Shown piece by piece: positions 26,022 through 34,508 of a stretch of DNA of 64,000 nt. Origin of the DNA: Aureibacter tunicatorum (GTDB lineage Bacteria > Bacteroidota > Bacteroidia > Cytophagales > Cyclobacteriaceae); contig NZ_AP025305.1 in the NCBI RefSeq assembly GCF_036492635.1, positions 1,302,001-1,366,000 on the forward strand, read 5' to 3'. Both the position numbers and the translations under genes were made by a program. Each line of letters opens with the position of its first letter. Positions within the stretch are counted from its first letter, which is position 1. The notes under the pieces were generated by a model. The model had not been told where the DNA came from. It did not search any database and saw nothing but the letters and a program-made list of their open reading frames with translations.

Positions 26022-27998
26022 CTACCTTGCTGTAGCTCCTTCGCTTTCACCTTCGCCAGTCGATCTATAGCGACTCAGTAATTCTTTGAATTGTCTTAAA
26101 GTCCATGTTTCAAATGCTGCTTTTCCTTTGGTTTGGCGCTCTATGAACCTGTTGAAGAGTGGTAGCTTGGTTCCAGAGAGTATTCTTTGACAAAAGTATA
26201 TCAAGTCTAAGGCTGTGTCATGATAATTTTTCATTTCAGGAATAACAGAATCCCATAATTTTTCCCTTGCCCAAAAATCGCTGTCCATAGTTGAATAATG
26301 AAAACCAATAAAGCTTCCTTCCCCAGCGTTTAGTTTGCTGCTGTCAGGTACTTTCTCCCAAGCTGTTTTAGCTTCATGATGTATTCTTTGGAACATCATG
26401 TTTACAAATCTATTAGGATTTATCAATCCCCCGAAATTGCATAAGGGTGAAATATAGCGCATGATTTCTATCGCCAACTCTTCCTTTAACCTAAGCGCAA
26501 GTATGCCGTAACTAAATTTAAGAACCAATTGAAACACAGCTTGCTCTCTGGCGTCAGCGAAATTGATTACAAATTTCGGAGGAACAATTTGGCTTAAATC
26601 GTACTCATGAATACGAGATACTCTTTGTGCTTTGGCTCTTTCAAAAGTTTCATCGACAGTTTTCAGGGTTAACTTGGTAAGCCTTCGTGATTTTAGAGAA
26701 GCTTCCAAATGCTTTAGCTTGCTAAACCAAATGCCAAATTCTTGAGTGTTTCTGTCAGTGGAGGGCCCAAATACATTTCTTAGAATATGTTGGTCGAACT
26801 GTTTTTGGATCGCAAATAACCGTGTCCTGACTTCTTCAGGCAAGCCTTCTATGCTTTCGACTCCAAGGTCTTTTTTGAAATCAGCAAATTTAATATGCTC
26901 TTCCAGCATTTCGGGATTGGCATGTATTACTCCTTCAGCTTGAGTTGCATGATGCTTTTTCTTTTTTTTCTTCTTTTTGGCTGTTTTTGTTTCTACCCCT
27001 GCCTCAGCGGTTATTGGAGAAGCATCTGCCAATGCTTCCTCCATTTCTGGTATTTCTTCTACTTCTAAAGGAGTGAAAGGTGTTGGTTTGGCAATGACTT
27101 CTTCAGAAAGGACGTCTTGTTTTGATTCAGTTTTTTTCTCCGATTTTACCGGAACTAATTCAAAAGGAGGTTCTGGAGCAGGTGACTCAAGGGTTAAAGA
27201 CGTTAATTCTGGAATGAATGGAGTCTCTTCAAACTCGGAGATAGCTGTCTCTCCATCAGCTTTTTTCTTTTTATGTTTTTTCTTTTTTCTGCGACTGGGA
27301 GCTGCTTCAGCTTTCGGCTCTTCCAATTCAACTGTTGTGGTGTTGGTTGTTGTACTTGTTGGGGTTGGCATAGGTTCTTCTAGCGGCGCAAGTGGAGTGA
27401 ACCCTGCTTCGGGAGTTTTCTTTTTTTTCTTTTTCTTTGCTTCAATAATGAATTCACCGTTTTCAAATGGCAATTCCGCACTCTCCAATCCAAAGTATCT
27501 GACAGCTTCTTGCTCAGACATGCCTTGAGGAATTTTAGGTCCCCCAACAAGAAGCTCGGGAATATTGGCCGACTTGATCCATTTATTGATGGTCCGTATT
27601 ATCATAACGCCTTCCGGGTGAATGCTTTCAGGCCTAAAAATTCCCTTGTCCTTATCTTCATGAAAAATGTATCTGGGAGCTATTTTTGACGCAGAATAAT
27701 GCATTTTTGTCACTTCAAGAGTAACTGTTTCTTTTTTTGGATCATATGAGGCAAAGTCCACATCGACGGTCAAGTGTGGATAATGTCTTGTGAAGGGCAG
27801 TAAAAATGAATTTCTGATACTTGTTCTTAAGAACCGGTCTTGAAATCTAGGATCAGCGGCATTGGCATACCATTCTCTGGCGCTTACTTCAAATTTCACG
27901 CATTGTATAGGTTGGGTAGTGTTGGGTGTGGATGATTGATTTGACTTTTGTATAGTCTGGCTTTGTTTTGATTCTTTATTTTTTAAATGAATGATCAT
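26022..27998 (-). CDS. Lysine-run protein of unknown function, possible secreted effector
   Basis: Protein of 658 residues without signal peptide. It has a Gln/Ser/Thr-rich start (residues 1-32, with T-I-Q-K and P-I-Q-C motifs), a folded part (about 33-185), a low-complexity middle (about 186-370) with three lysine runs of 7-8 or more separated by Pro/Glu/Thr-rich stretches, and a mostly helical C-terminal domain (about 375-640). The N-terminus recalls the short leader of Bacteroidota proteins linked to extracellular contractile injection systems (Gln-rich, ending in P-V/I-Q), but this is resemblance only. No recognised enzyme motif. The poly-A/T tracts coding the lysine runs are prone to slippage. 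Transcribed convergently with the MATE gene. Confidence 0.6.
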   Translation of the reverse strand: MIIHLKNKESKQSQTIQKSNQSSTPNTTQPIQCVKFEVSAREWYANAADPRFQDRFLRTSIRNSFLLPFTRHYPHLTVDVDFASYDPKKETVTLEVTKMHYSASKIAPRYIFHEDKDKGIFRPESIHPEGVMIIRTINKWIKSANIPELLVGGPKIPQGMSEQEAVRYFGLESAELPFENGEFIIEAKKKKKKKTPEAGFTPLAPLEEPMPTPTSTTTNTTTVELEEPKAEAAPSRRKKKKHKKKKADGETAISEFEETPFIPELTSLTLESPAPEPPFELVPVKSEKKTESKQDVLSEEVIAKPTPFTPLEVEEIPEMEEALADASPITAEAGVETKTAKKKKKKKKHHATQAEGVIHANPEMLEEHIKFADFKKDLGVESIEGLPEEVRTRLFAIQKQFDQHILRNVFGPSTDRNTQEFGIWFSKLKHLEASLKSRRLTKLTLKTVDETFERAKAQRVSRIHEYDLSQIVPPKFVINFADAREQAVFQLVLKFSYGILALRLKEELAIEIMRYISPLCNFGGLINPNRFVNMMFQRIHHEAKTAWEKVPDSSKLNAGEGSFIGFHYSTMDSDFWAREKLWDSVIPEMKNYHDTALDLIYFCQRILSGTKLPLFNRFIERQTKGKAAFETWTLRQFKELLSRYRSTGEGESEGATAR

Positions 27999-28193
27999 TA
28001 TTTGGCTCTAAAAAGAATGCGGAATTGACATGTTTATAATAATTGTCATTAAAGAGAATAGATATTTTATTGATTTTGTTTGCCAGTTAAAACTAAGCTA
28101 GAGTTTAAACAAGGGAAAAATTAGACCAGCGATCAAACTATTTGGAATGCTTGAGCTTATGTAAGAACAAAAGAATTTCAATATTGAGTTAGT

Positions 28194-28736
28194 ATGGATA
28201 AGTTTTCACCCTTTTCTAATTGGTGGTCGATAGTTGTCAAAGGTGTAGTGGCGCTTTTGTTTGGTTTGTTTGCCATGCTTGAAACCAAAATGGCTTTTCA
28301 GACATTGATTTATTATTTCGGATTTCTGGCGATATTTTCAGGGTTAATTGTTTTTGTGGCAGGTCTTAAATCGCGACAGGATAATAGACAAACTAATTAT
28401 TGGCTTGTGGAGGGGATTTTGGATATTGTTATCGGCGTGATGGTGGTGTTGTTTCCAGCGCAAAGCGCTGAAGTGGTGCTATTGTTTATTGGTGCTTGGG
28501 CTTTGTTTATGGGAATCATGCAGTTTGTTTACGCATTTAAGATCCAGCATTATAAATTGATATGGGCTTTTAATGGCGCGATTTCTTTGTTGTTTTCTTA
28601 TTTGATTTTTAAAGATCCATTTGCTGGAGCGGTTGCTTTGACGATGATTATCGGCATTTATGCCTTTTTGCTGGGTATTTTCTTAATAGTCATAGGCCTT
28701 AAGCTAAGGAATTTTAATCAAAGATTCGATCAATAA
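28194..28736 (+). CDS. HdeD-like (DUF308) membrane protein
   Basis: Protein of 180 residues with six predicted helices arranged as three two-helix repeats, each beginning with a G-x-x-x-x-x-x-G-x-x-x-x-x-x-P/F pattern (for example EGILDIVIGVMVVLFP). This is the DUF308 layout of E. coli HdeD, which supports acid resistance at high cell density. Whether it does so here is unknown. It stands alone, with no neighbour in the same transcript and no obvious terminator after it. Confidence 0.82.
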   Translation: MDKFSPFSNWWSIVVKGVVALLFGLFAMLETKMAFQTLIYYFGFLAIFSGLIVFVAGLKSRQDNRQTNYWLVEGILDIVIGVMVVLFPAQSAEVVLLFIGAWALFMGIMQFVYAFKIQHYKLIWAFNGAISLLFSYLIFKDPFAGAVALTMIIGIYAFLLGIFLIVIGLKLRNFNQRFDQ

Positions 28737-28878
28737 AATGTGGTTCAGTAACGCTTGCTAGTTTGACGTCATAGTTGATTTTTTTAGTATTTGCCAAGTT
28801 AATTGTTAAAATGCGGGCAATGTCTCAAAAATGGCTCATTTAATTCTATAGTTTTTATAATTTTGCTGCTCAAATAAA

Positions 28879-30036
28879 ATGTTTTTTATGATGAGATCGG
28901 TAATTTTATGGTGCGCGGTGGGGCTAATGTTTTTTGCTTTTTCTGCATGTAAGCAAGGTAAATCACCAGAAAAAGCAGTAGAGCAAACGAAAGAGGTGGT
29001 TGAGAATAAGTATGCGAAAAATTTTGAGATTTTTGAATCCAATGGTTTGAAGTATCTTTATATACTGAATCCTCAAAATAATGATGATACCATAAAATAT
29101 GTTTTGACATATGATGATAAAGAAGGAGCAAGCTTTGAAGATCATCATGTTATTACACTTCCTTTGCAAAGTATTGTTCCTTTGTCTTCTACTAATATTG
29201 GAGCACTTAAGCTCCTGAATGAGGAAAAGAAAATCTCTGCTGTTAGTGAAATCGAATATGTGTATGATAGTTCCTTACAGGCCCGGTTTGCTCAAGGAGA
29301 TTTGAAGGAAGTAGGACAGTCCCAGTCGTTGAATTTTGAAAAAGTAATTCAATTGAATCCAGACTTAGTGATTGCCATAGGGTATTCGGGGGTGTCGCTT
29401 TCTAAATTTGATAAATTGTCGGATTTTGGGATACCAGTTTTGTTGAGCACAAATTGGCAGGAGAGCACGCCTTTAGCCAGAGCTGAATGGATCAAGGTGT
29501 ATGGACTTCTTTTGGATAAGTTTGATGAGTCGATCGGAATATTTAATGGAATTGAAAGTAGATATCAAGAGATAAAAAGCCATGATGCTATTAAAGGTGA
29601 GCCGGAAGAAGTTTTGGTGAACATACCTTTTAAAGGAACATGGTATATGCCCAATGGAGGATCTTATATGGCTCATTTCATGAGAGATGCTCATATGCAA
29701 ACTCCTTGGATGCACACTAAAGGGACCGGTAGCTTGGCGCTTAATTTTGAAGAAGTGTACCCTTTTGGTTTGAAGACTCAAAAGTGGATTAATGTGAGTT
29801 ATGAAAACTCTATAGAGGGGATAGTCGGTTTGGATAATCGATTTAAAGATTTCGCATCAATAAAAAATGGCCAAGTGTACAATAACAATAATAAAGTAAA
29901 CCAAGCGGGCGCGAATGATTATTGGGAATCAGGGCCTTACTATCCGGATGTGATTTTGCAGGATTTAATGAAAATTGCTTTTCCAAAGGCAATGGAAAGT
30001 CATGAGTTTTATTACTATAAAAAATTGCAAAAATAA
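28879..30036 (+). CDS. FecB/BtuF-type substrate-binding lipoprotein
   Basis: Periplasmic binding component of an ABC importer for iron complexes, haem or cobalamin; 385 residues. Signal peptide with lipobox F-S-A-C24, so it is anchored as a lipoprotein. A shorter start at codon 5 (28891) is equally possible. The class III binding-protein fold shows in VITLPLQSIVPLSSTNIGAL (first lobe) and LNPDLVIAIGYSGV (end of first lobe). It is followed after 1 base by the permease gene and then the ATPase gene, a complete importer without an outer-membrane TonB receptor here. No cobalamin riboswitch was recognised upstream. Confidence 0.88.
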   Translation: MFFMMRSVILWCAVGLMFFAFSACKQGKSPEKAVEQTKEVVENKYAKNFEIFESNGLKYLYILNPQNNDDTIKYVLTYDDKEGASFEDHHVITLPLQSIVPLSSTNIGALKLLNEEKKISAVSEIEYVYDSSLQARFAQGDLKEVGQSQSLNFEKVIQLNPDLVIAIGYSGVSLSKFDKLSDFGIPVLLSTNWQESTPLARAEWIKVYGLLLDKFDESIGIFNGIESRYQEIKSHDAIKGEPEEVLVNIPFKGTWYMPNGGSYMAHFMRDAHMQTPWMHTKGTGSLALNFEEVYPFGLKTQKWINVSYENSIEGIVGLDNRFKDFASIKNGQVYNNNNKVNQAGANDYWESGPYYPDVILQDLMKIAFPKAMESHEFYYYKKLQK

Positions 30037-30037
30037 T

Positions 30038-31099
30038 ATGGATGATAAGCAGTCAGCAGTTGATAAACAGCATTTATTTAGAATATTAATGCTGGCTTTT
30101 GCTGCTTTAGTGTTGTTTTTTGCAAATATGAGCTTTGGATCAATTGACATTACATTTGAGGAAATTGGTCGTGTGTTGATGGGATATGATATTCAGAGTG
30201 ACGTGAATGCCAAAATAATTCATCTGATTAGACTTCCAAAGGCTCTTTCCGCTGTTTTAGCGGGGATGGCATTATCTGTTGCTGGGTTGCAAATGCAGAC
30301 TTTGTTTAGAAATCCCCTTGCAGGGCCGACTGTCTTAGGCTTGAGTTCGGGAGCGAGTTTGGGAGTTGCATTTGTCATGCTAGCTTCAGGTGCTGGAGCA
30401 GCTGTTATGAATATTAAGGAGCTAGGAGTGAATGCGGGAGGTTTGATTGTATTGGCTTCGACATTGGGGGCTGCTTCGGTAATGCTCGTCATTTTATTGG
30501 TTTCGATAAGGATTCGAGACAATGTTGTGCTCTTGATTATTGGAATGATGGTTGGAAACCTGACCTATGCCATTGTGAGTGTTTGGCAATACTTTAGCCA
30601 CCCGGAACTCATCAAGGATTATTTGCTGTGGTCGTTTGGGAGTTTGGGAGGTGTGAGCTTGGATCAGATACCTGTCTTCTCATTTTCAGTATGTATCGGA
30701 TTGATTGGCACTTTGTTGCTGTCTAAGTCTTTGAATATTTTGATGCTTGGTGAGCAATATGCCAGTAGCTTGGGAGTGAATGTCAAAAGAGTAAGAGTAT
30801 TGATTATCATTTTCAGCAGTTTGCTTGCCGGAGCGGTGACAGGCTATTGCGGACCGATTAGCTTTATAGGCATAGCTTGCCCGCATATTGCCAGAAGTAT
30901 AATACATACAAATGACCATAGATGGTTGTCAATAGCCTCTGCTTTATGCGGTACGATTATATTACTGGCTTGCGACATGCTGTCAAGCTTGCCGGGCAAT
31001 TCTGTTTCATTACCGATTAATGCGATCACAGCGATGATAGGCTCTCCAATAGTGATAGCAGTGATTGTTAAGAGCAGGAACCTTCAGAGGGCATTTTGA
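30038..31099 (+). CDS. FecCD-family ABC importer permease
   Basis: Inner-membrane permease of 353 residues from ATG 30038. This start is chosen over an in-frame one at 29975 because it begins one base after the binding-protein stop and gives the usual length. About ten helices are predicted. The family blocks are present: RLPKALSAVLAGMALSVAGL near the start, RNPLAGPTVLGLSSGASLG, and GPISFIGIACPHIAR, the loop that contacts the ATPase. It belongs to the same group as BtuC, FhuB and HmuU, which import cobalamin, ferrisiderophores or haem. Substrate unresolved. Confidence 0.92.
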   Translation: MDDKQSAVDKQHLFRILMLAFAALVLFFANMSFGSIDITFEEIGRVLMGYDIQSDVNAKIIHLIRLPKALSAVLAGMALSVAGLQMQTLFRNPLAGPTVLGLSSGASLGVAFVMLASGAGAAVMNIKELGVNAGGLIVLASTLGAASVMLVILLVSIRIRDNVVLLIIGMMVGNLTYAIVSVWQYFSHPELIKDYLLWSFGSLGGVSLDQIPVFSFSVCIGLIGTLLLSKSLNILMLGEQYASSLGVNVKRVRVLIIIFSSLLAGAVTGYCGPISFIGIACPHIARSIIHTNDHRWLSIASALCGTIILLACDMLSSLPGNSVSLPINAITAMIGSPIVIAVIVKSRNLQRAF

Positions 31100-31135
31100 T
31101 GCCTTTAACTATTTGTTTATTCTAATTAAGCGCTT

Positions 31136-32137
31136 ATGCTACGCACACTTGATTTAGGAGTTGGATACATCATCAAAGGAAAAAAGGAGAATGTTTTGGG
31201 GGGGCTTGATCTGAACCTTGGCAGAAGCGAGCTTTGCACTTTGATTGGTCCTAATGGCATTGGCAAGAGTACCTTGATGAGAACGATATCAGGAGTTCAA
31301 AAGCCCTTGACTGGTCATGTTGAAATTGATGGACAAGATGTATTGGCTTTGTCAGCTGTGGAAAAGTCAAAAATATTGAGTGTGGTATTTGCCGATAGAC
31401 CTAACGCTCTTAATATGACCGTGAGGGAGTTGGCCAATATTGGCAGAGCGCCTTATACAAATTGGATGGGGATGTTGTCCGCTAGAGACAAATTCGCTGT
31501 GGAGAATGCGCTAGAATGCACGAAGTTGAGTGAACTTGCCAACAGGAAACTGTATACTTTGAGCGATGGACAAAAGCAACGAGCAATGATCGCTCGCGCA
31601 TTAGCTCAAGACACTCCGGTTATGCTGCTGGATGAGCCAACGGCCCACCTTGATTTACCTAACAGAATTGAATTGTTTGAGTTGTTGGGGAAAATAGCGT
31701 CGGACAATGAAAAGTCTATTTTAGTCTCTTCCCATGAACTGGATTTGGCAATACAATTTTCAGATAGAATTTGGATGGCTGATCATTCAAGAGCGGTTTG
31801 TGAAGGAATTCCTGAGGATTTGATCTGGAGGAAAGATATTGAAGGTCTTTTTGACAATGAAAGTATTGTTTTCAATTATCAAGCAGGAAGATTCGAGTTT
31901 AATAGAAAAGAGAAGGATTTTAGCGTTTGCGTAAAAGGGGATGAACAAACTCGAAAATGGGTGGAGCATGCATTGATTAGAATAGGAGTTGCAATTGTTG
32001 ATCAGCCAACAGAAAATGGATTAGAGATTGATTGCCAAGAATCTTTAATTGATTTAAAATGTAAAAATAGAACCTTTTCGTTTGATAATATTGAGAAAGT
32101 GTTGGTGCAAATAAAATTATTAATGAATAATAAGTAA
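31136..32137 (+). CDS. ABC importer ATPase (FecE/HmuV type) with C-terminal extension
   Basis: ATP-binding subunit of 333 residues that powers the FecCD-type permease. Walker A GPNGIGKST is at 38-46, the signature LSDGQ at 142-146, Walker B VMLLDEP at 162-168 and the switch His is in SSHELDLA. FecE/BtuD/HmuV proteins are usually about 250-270 residues; this one has some 90 extra residues (about 245-333) with a small alpha/beta look and no motif I know, perhaps a regulatory domain. It starts 36 bases after the permease gene. Confidence 0.92.
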   Translation: MLRTLDLGVGYIIKGKKENVLGGLDLNLGRSELCTLIGPNGIGKSTLMRTISGVQKPLTGHVEIDGQDVLALSAVEKSKILSVVFADRPNALNMTVRELANIGRAPYTNWMGMLSARDKFAVENALECTKLSELANRKLYTLSDGQKQRAMIARALAQDTPVMLLDEPTAHLDLPNRIELFELLGKIASDNEKSILVSSHELDLAIQFSDRIWMADHSRAVCEGIPEDLIWRKDIEGLFDNESIVFNYQAGRFEFNRKEKDFSVCVKGDEQTRKWVEHALIRIGVAIVDQPTENGLEIDCQESLIDLKCKNRTFSFDNIEKVLVQIKLLMNNK

Positions 32138-32196
32138 AAATTTTGTTTTTAATCTCTTTAATGTTGAAATTATTATAAATAATGTAATTTTAATTT

Positions 32197-32796
32197 ATGA
32201 AGAGATTGAGAGTAGTATTGCTTGCACTGTCTTCTTTAATATTATTTTACGCTTGTAGTTATAGTTGTGATGACTGCGTTGGGAATGATCAGGATCGCCG
32301 TTGCAAAACTGAAGCAGAGGAGTTGACATCATTGGCAGGAGAAATAATGAGCAGTTCGTTGGATAATTCTCTTGAAAAAACTGGATTAATCGGATCTTTG
32401 GAAAAATGTGATTTGAATAAATACTCTTTTCTATCGGATTTGGAAAACCAGTTTAATTGTGAAATTCAGAGATTGTCAGATAGAAGTCGGAACTTAAAAA
32501 GCTCGTTAAAAACGCAAAGCGATTATAAAGTATGGGAAGAATTTAAGGAAGCTTATAAAAGCAAGCCGGAGATAGATACATTGTTGGTGAATAAGAAAGG
32601 CGAATTGGTCTATTATAAGACAATAAGTATTGATAATAAATCTTGTTTGAATTGTCACGGAAATGAAAAGAATATGACAAGACAATTTAAAGAAAGGTTG
32701 TCGGACCTTTATCCTCAAGATAAGGCGAAGAATTATTTGATGAATGACTTAAGAGGAGTATGGAAAGTAACCTTTAAGAATCAACAAAATAAATAA
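32197..32796 (+). CDS. Haem-binding lipoprotein, Tll0287/DUF3365-like
   Basis: Protein of 199 residues. The signal peptide ends in lipobox F-Y-A-C20. The mature part is helical and then reaches a c-type haem motif C150-L-N-C153-H154. The region before it (VWEEFKEAYKSKPEIDTLLV, then ELVYYKTISIDNKSC) matches the pattern of the Tll0287-like domain, a PAS-like fold that binds one haem c. It lies 60 bp after a haem/iron/cobalamin-type ABC importer on the same strand and is followed by a terminator, so it may be part of that unit. Extra cysteines at 24, 27, 36, 71 and 88 are unusual; their role is unknown. Confidence 0.75.
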   Translation: MKRLRVVLLALSSLILFYACSYSCDDCVGNDQDRRCKTEAEELTSLAGEIMSSSLDNSLEKTGLIGSLEKCDLNKYSFLSDLENQFNCEIQRLSDRSRNLKSSLKTQSDYKVWEEFKEAYKSKPEIDTLLVNKKGELVYYKTISIDNKSCLNCHGNEKNMTRQFKERLSDLYPQDKAKNYLMNDLRGVWKVTFKNQQNK

Positions 32797-32830
32797 ACAA
32801 AAAGGCCCATTATTGGGTCTTTTTGTTTTG
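32795..32830 (+). terminator. Terminator after the haem lipoprotein gene
   Basis: Inverted repeat of about 15 bp (32795-32809 against 32814-32828, one mismatch) with a 4-base loop and a T-rich end. The left arm overlaps the last two bases of the stop codon. It closes the ABC importer/haem lipoprotein unit. Confidence 0.8.
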
Positions 32831-33278
32831 CCATTCAATTTAACAATAAGCATTTACTGACGATAAACTAGGTCAGAAATATCCATTGTAGTTAAACTTG
32901 GAAGATAACTGTAAGCTTAAATTTTGATTGGAATCAATGAGCCAATATGGAAAAACTAAGCTCCATGAGTATTGTCGAGAGAATCAGTTGAAGTTTATAA
33001 CGCAGTATCCCAGTTAGCGCTTTCTGAAGTTAGCGTTTTGTTGGGAGAATTGTTTTTGCTTGTTTCTTAGCTTCAAGTCTCTATGATACAATTGAAGTGA
33101 GCTTGTTAAGTAGTTGAAAATGCTGTTGTAAAGTTTAGTTTAATCGTAGTATTATTTTATTAACTGAGTTTGACAGAAATGAAACTCATTATTAATACAG
33201 TATTTCAAGAATTGATTGAAGCATGGGATAATATTTGTCAAAACAGCTTTTTTTCATGGTCATTGTTGCGTATAACTT
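32831..33278. other. Gene-free stretch before lhgO
   Basis: About 450 bp without an open frame that looks like a protein on either strand and without a repeat worth naming. A short direct repeat GTTAGCG occurs at about 33013 and 33029. It may be decayed coding DNA, but I see no recognisable remnant. Confidence 0.4.
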
Positions 33279-33286
33279 TATCTTTG
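33279..33286 (+). promoter_or_regulatory. Possible Bacteroidota -7 box upstream of lhgO
   Basis: TATCTTTG fits TAnnTTTG and lies 25 bases before the GTG start at 33312. TTG triplets occur at 33263 and 33266, but they are closer than the usual spacing. Confidence 0.35.
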
Positions 33287-33311
33287 TGGCAAAACAAATT
33301 ATTTTTTTGAG

Positions 33312-34508
33312 GTGATTTACGATATAATAATAGTAGGTGGTGGTATCGTTGGTTTGGCTACTGCTTACAACTTGCAAAAAGAGAAGCCTTCATTGAAGAT
33401 TCTTGTCTTGGAAAAAGAAAGCGAACTGGCTTCTCACCAGACAGCTAACAATAGCGGTGTGATTCATTCCGGACTTTATTACAAGCCAGGCAGCTTGAAA
33501 GCCAGAAATTGCATCGATGGCTATCATAAGTTGATTGACTTTTGTCAAAAGGAGGAGATCCCTTACGAATTGTGCGGCAAAATAGTGGTTGCTACTACCG
33601 AGGAGCAGATTCCTTTGATGGAGAATTTGTATGCGAGAGGTTTGGAAAATGGCTTGGAAGGATTGAAGAAAATAGGTCCTGAGCAGATTAAAGAATATGA
33701 GCCGCACGTTGCTGGATTGAAAGGGATATTTGTTCCTCAAACAGGGATTGTTGATTACTTGGTTGTAGCGAAAAAATATGCTGAGAAGATACAGCAAAAT
33801 GGCGGCATAGTGAAGTTGGGTGAGAAAGTCGTAGGAGTTAGCAATCAAGGCCAAAAAGCGTTTGTCCAAACAAACAGAGGTGAATATCATGCAAAAGTGC
33901 TGGTGGATTGCGCAGGACTTTATTCTGACAAGATTGCGAAGATGACGCAACCAGATCTAGATGTCAAGATTGTGCCCTTCAGAGGAGAGTATTACAAACT
34001 CAAAAAAGAAAAGGAGTACTTGGTGAAGAATTTAATATATCCGGTGCCGGATCCGAATTTTCCATTTTTGGGAGTCCATTTCACAAGAATGATGAGAGGC
34101 GGTGTGGAAGCTGGCCCGAATGCTGTATTGGCTTTCGGCCGTGAAAGCTATCGAAAAAGCCAAATCAACATGAAAGAGATGATGGAAACATTGGCTTGGC
34201 CTGGGTTTCAAAAAGTAGCTTCAAAATACTGGAAAGTAGGAGCTGGAGAAATGTATAGATCTTTTTCGAAAGCAGCGTTTACTAAAGCATTGCAAGGCTT
34301 AATTCCAGAAATTCAAGAGAGCGACTTGGTTGAAGGTGGTGCAGGTATAAGAGCCCAAGCCTGTGATAAGTCAGGAGGGCTTGTTGATGATTTCTTGATT
34401 TATGAAAATGAGATCGCTGTGAATGTGTGCAATGCTCCATCCCCTGCAGCGACTTCTTCGCTTTCTATCGGAGAGACGGTAGCTCAAAAAGTTTTGAGGA
34501 GATTTTAG
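33312..34508 (+). CDS. lhgO: L-2-hydroxyglutarate oxidase/dehydrogenase
   Basis: FAD-dependent enzyme of 398 residues that oxidises L-2-hydroxyglutarate to 2-oxoglutarate. The N-terminal dinucleotide fold GGGIVG is at 9-14. The family motif NNSGVIHSGLYYKPGS follows at about residue 47, and a characteristic C-terminal block reads VEGGAGIRAQACDKSGGLVD. Length and motifs match the family well. The start is GTG at 33312, as no ATG lies near. The next gene begins directly after its stop codon, so the two are probably co-transcribed. Confidence 0.93.
   Translation: MIYDIIIVGGGIVGLATAYNLQKEKPSLKILVLEKESELASHQTANNSGVIHSGLYYKPGSLKARNCIDGYHKLIDFCQKEEIPYELCGKIVVATTEEQIPLMENLYARGLENGLEGLKKIGPEQIKEYEPHVAGLKGIFVPQTGIVDYLVVAKKYAEKIQQNGGIVKLGEKVVGVSNQGQKAFVQTNRGEYHAKVLVDCAGLYSDKIAKMTQPDLDVKIVPFRGEYYKLKKEKEYLVKNLIYPVPDPNFPFLGVHFTRMMRGGVEAGPNAVLAFGRESYRKSQINMKEMMETLAWPGFQKVASKYWKVGAGEMYRSFSKAAFTKALQGLIPEIQESDLVEGGAGIRAQACDKSGGLVDDFLIYENEIAVNVCNAPSPAATSSLSIGETVAQKVLRRF

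Noticed and set aside
26977-27528. 183-codon plus-strand frame opposite the lysine-run gene
   Set aside because: Its phenylalanine runs are the mirror of the lysine runs on the minus strand; the minus-strand protein has folded flanks and the longer frame.
29975-30037. Upstream start for the FecCD permease overlapping the binding-protein gene
   Set aside because: ATG 30038 follows the previous stop by one base and gives the usual permease N-terminus; the extension is hydrophilic and overlaps by 62 bases.
33390-33950. 186-codon minus-strand frame inside lhgO
   Set aside because: Antisense shadow of a well-conserved enzyme gene, no recognisable features.
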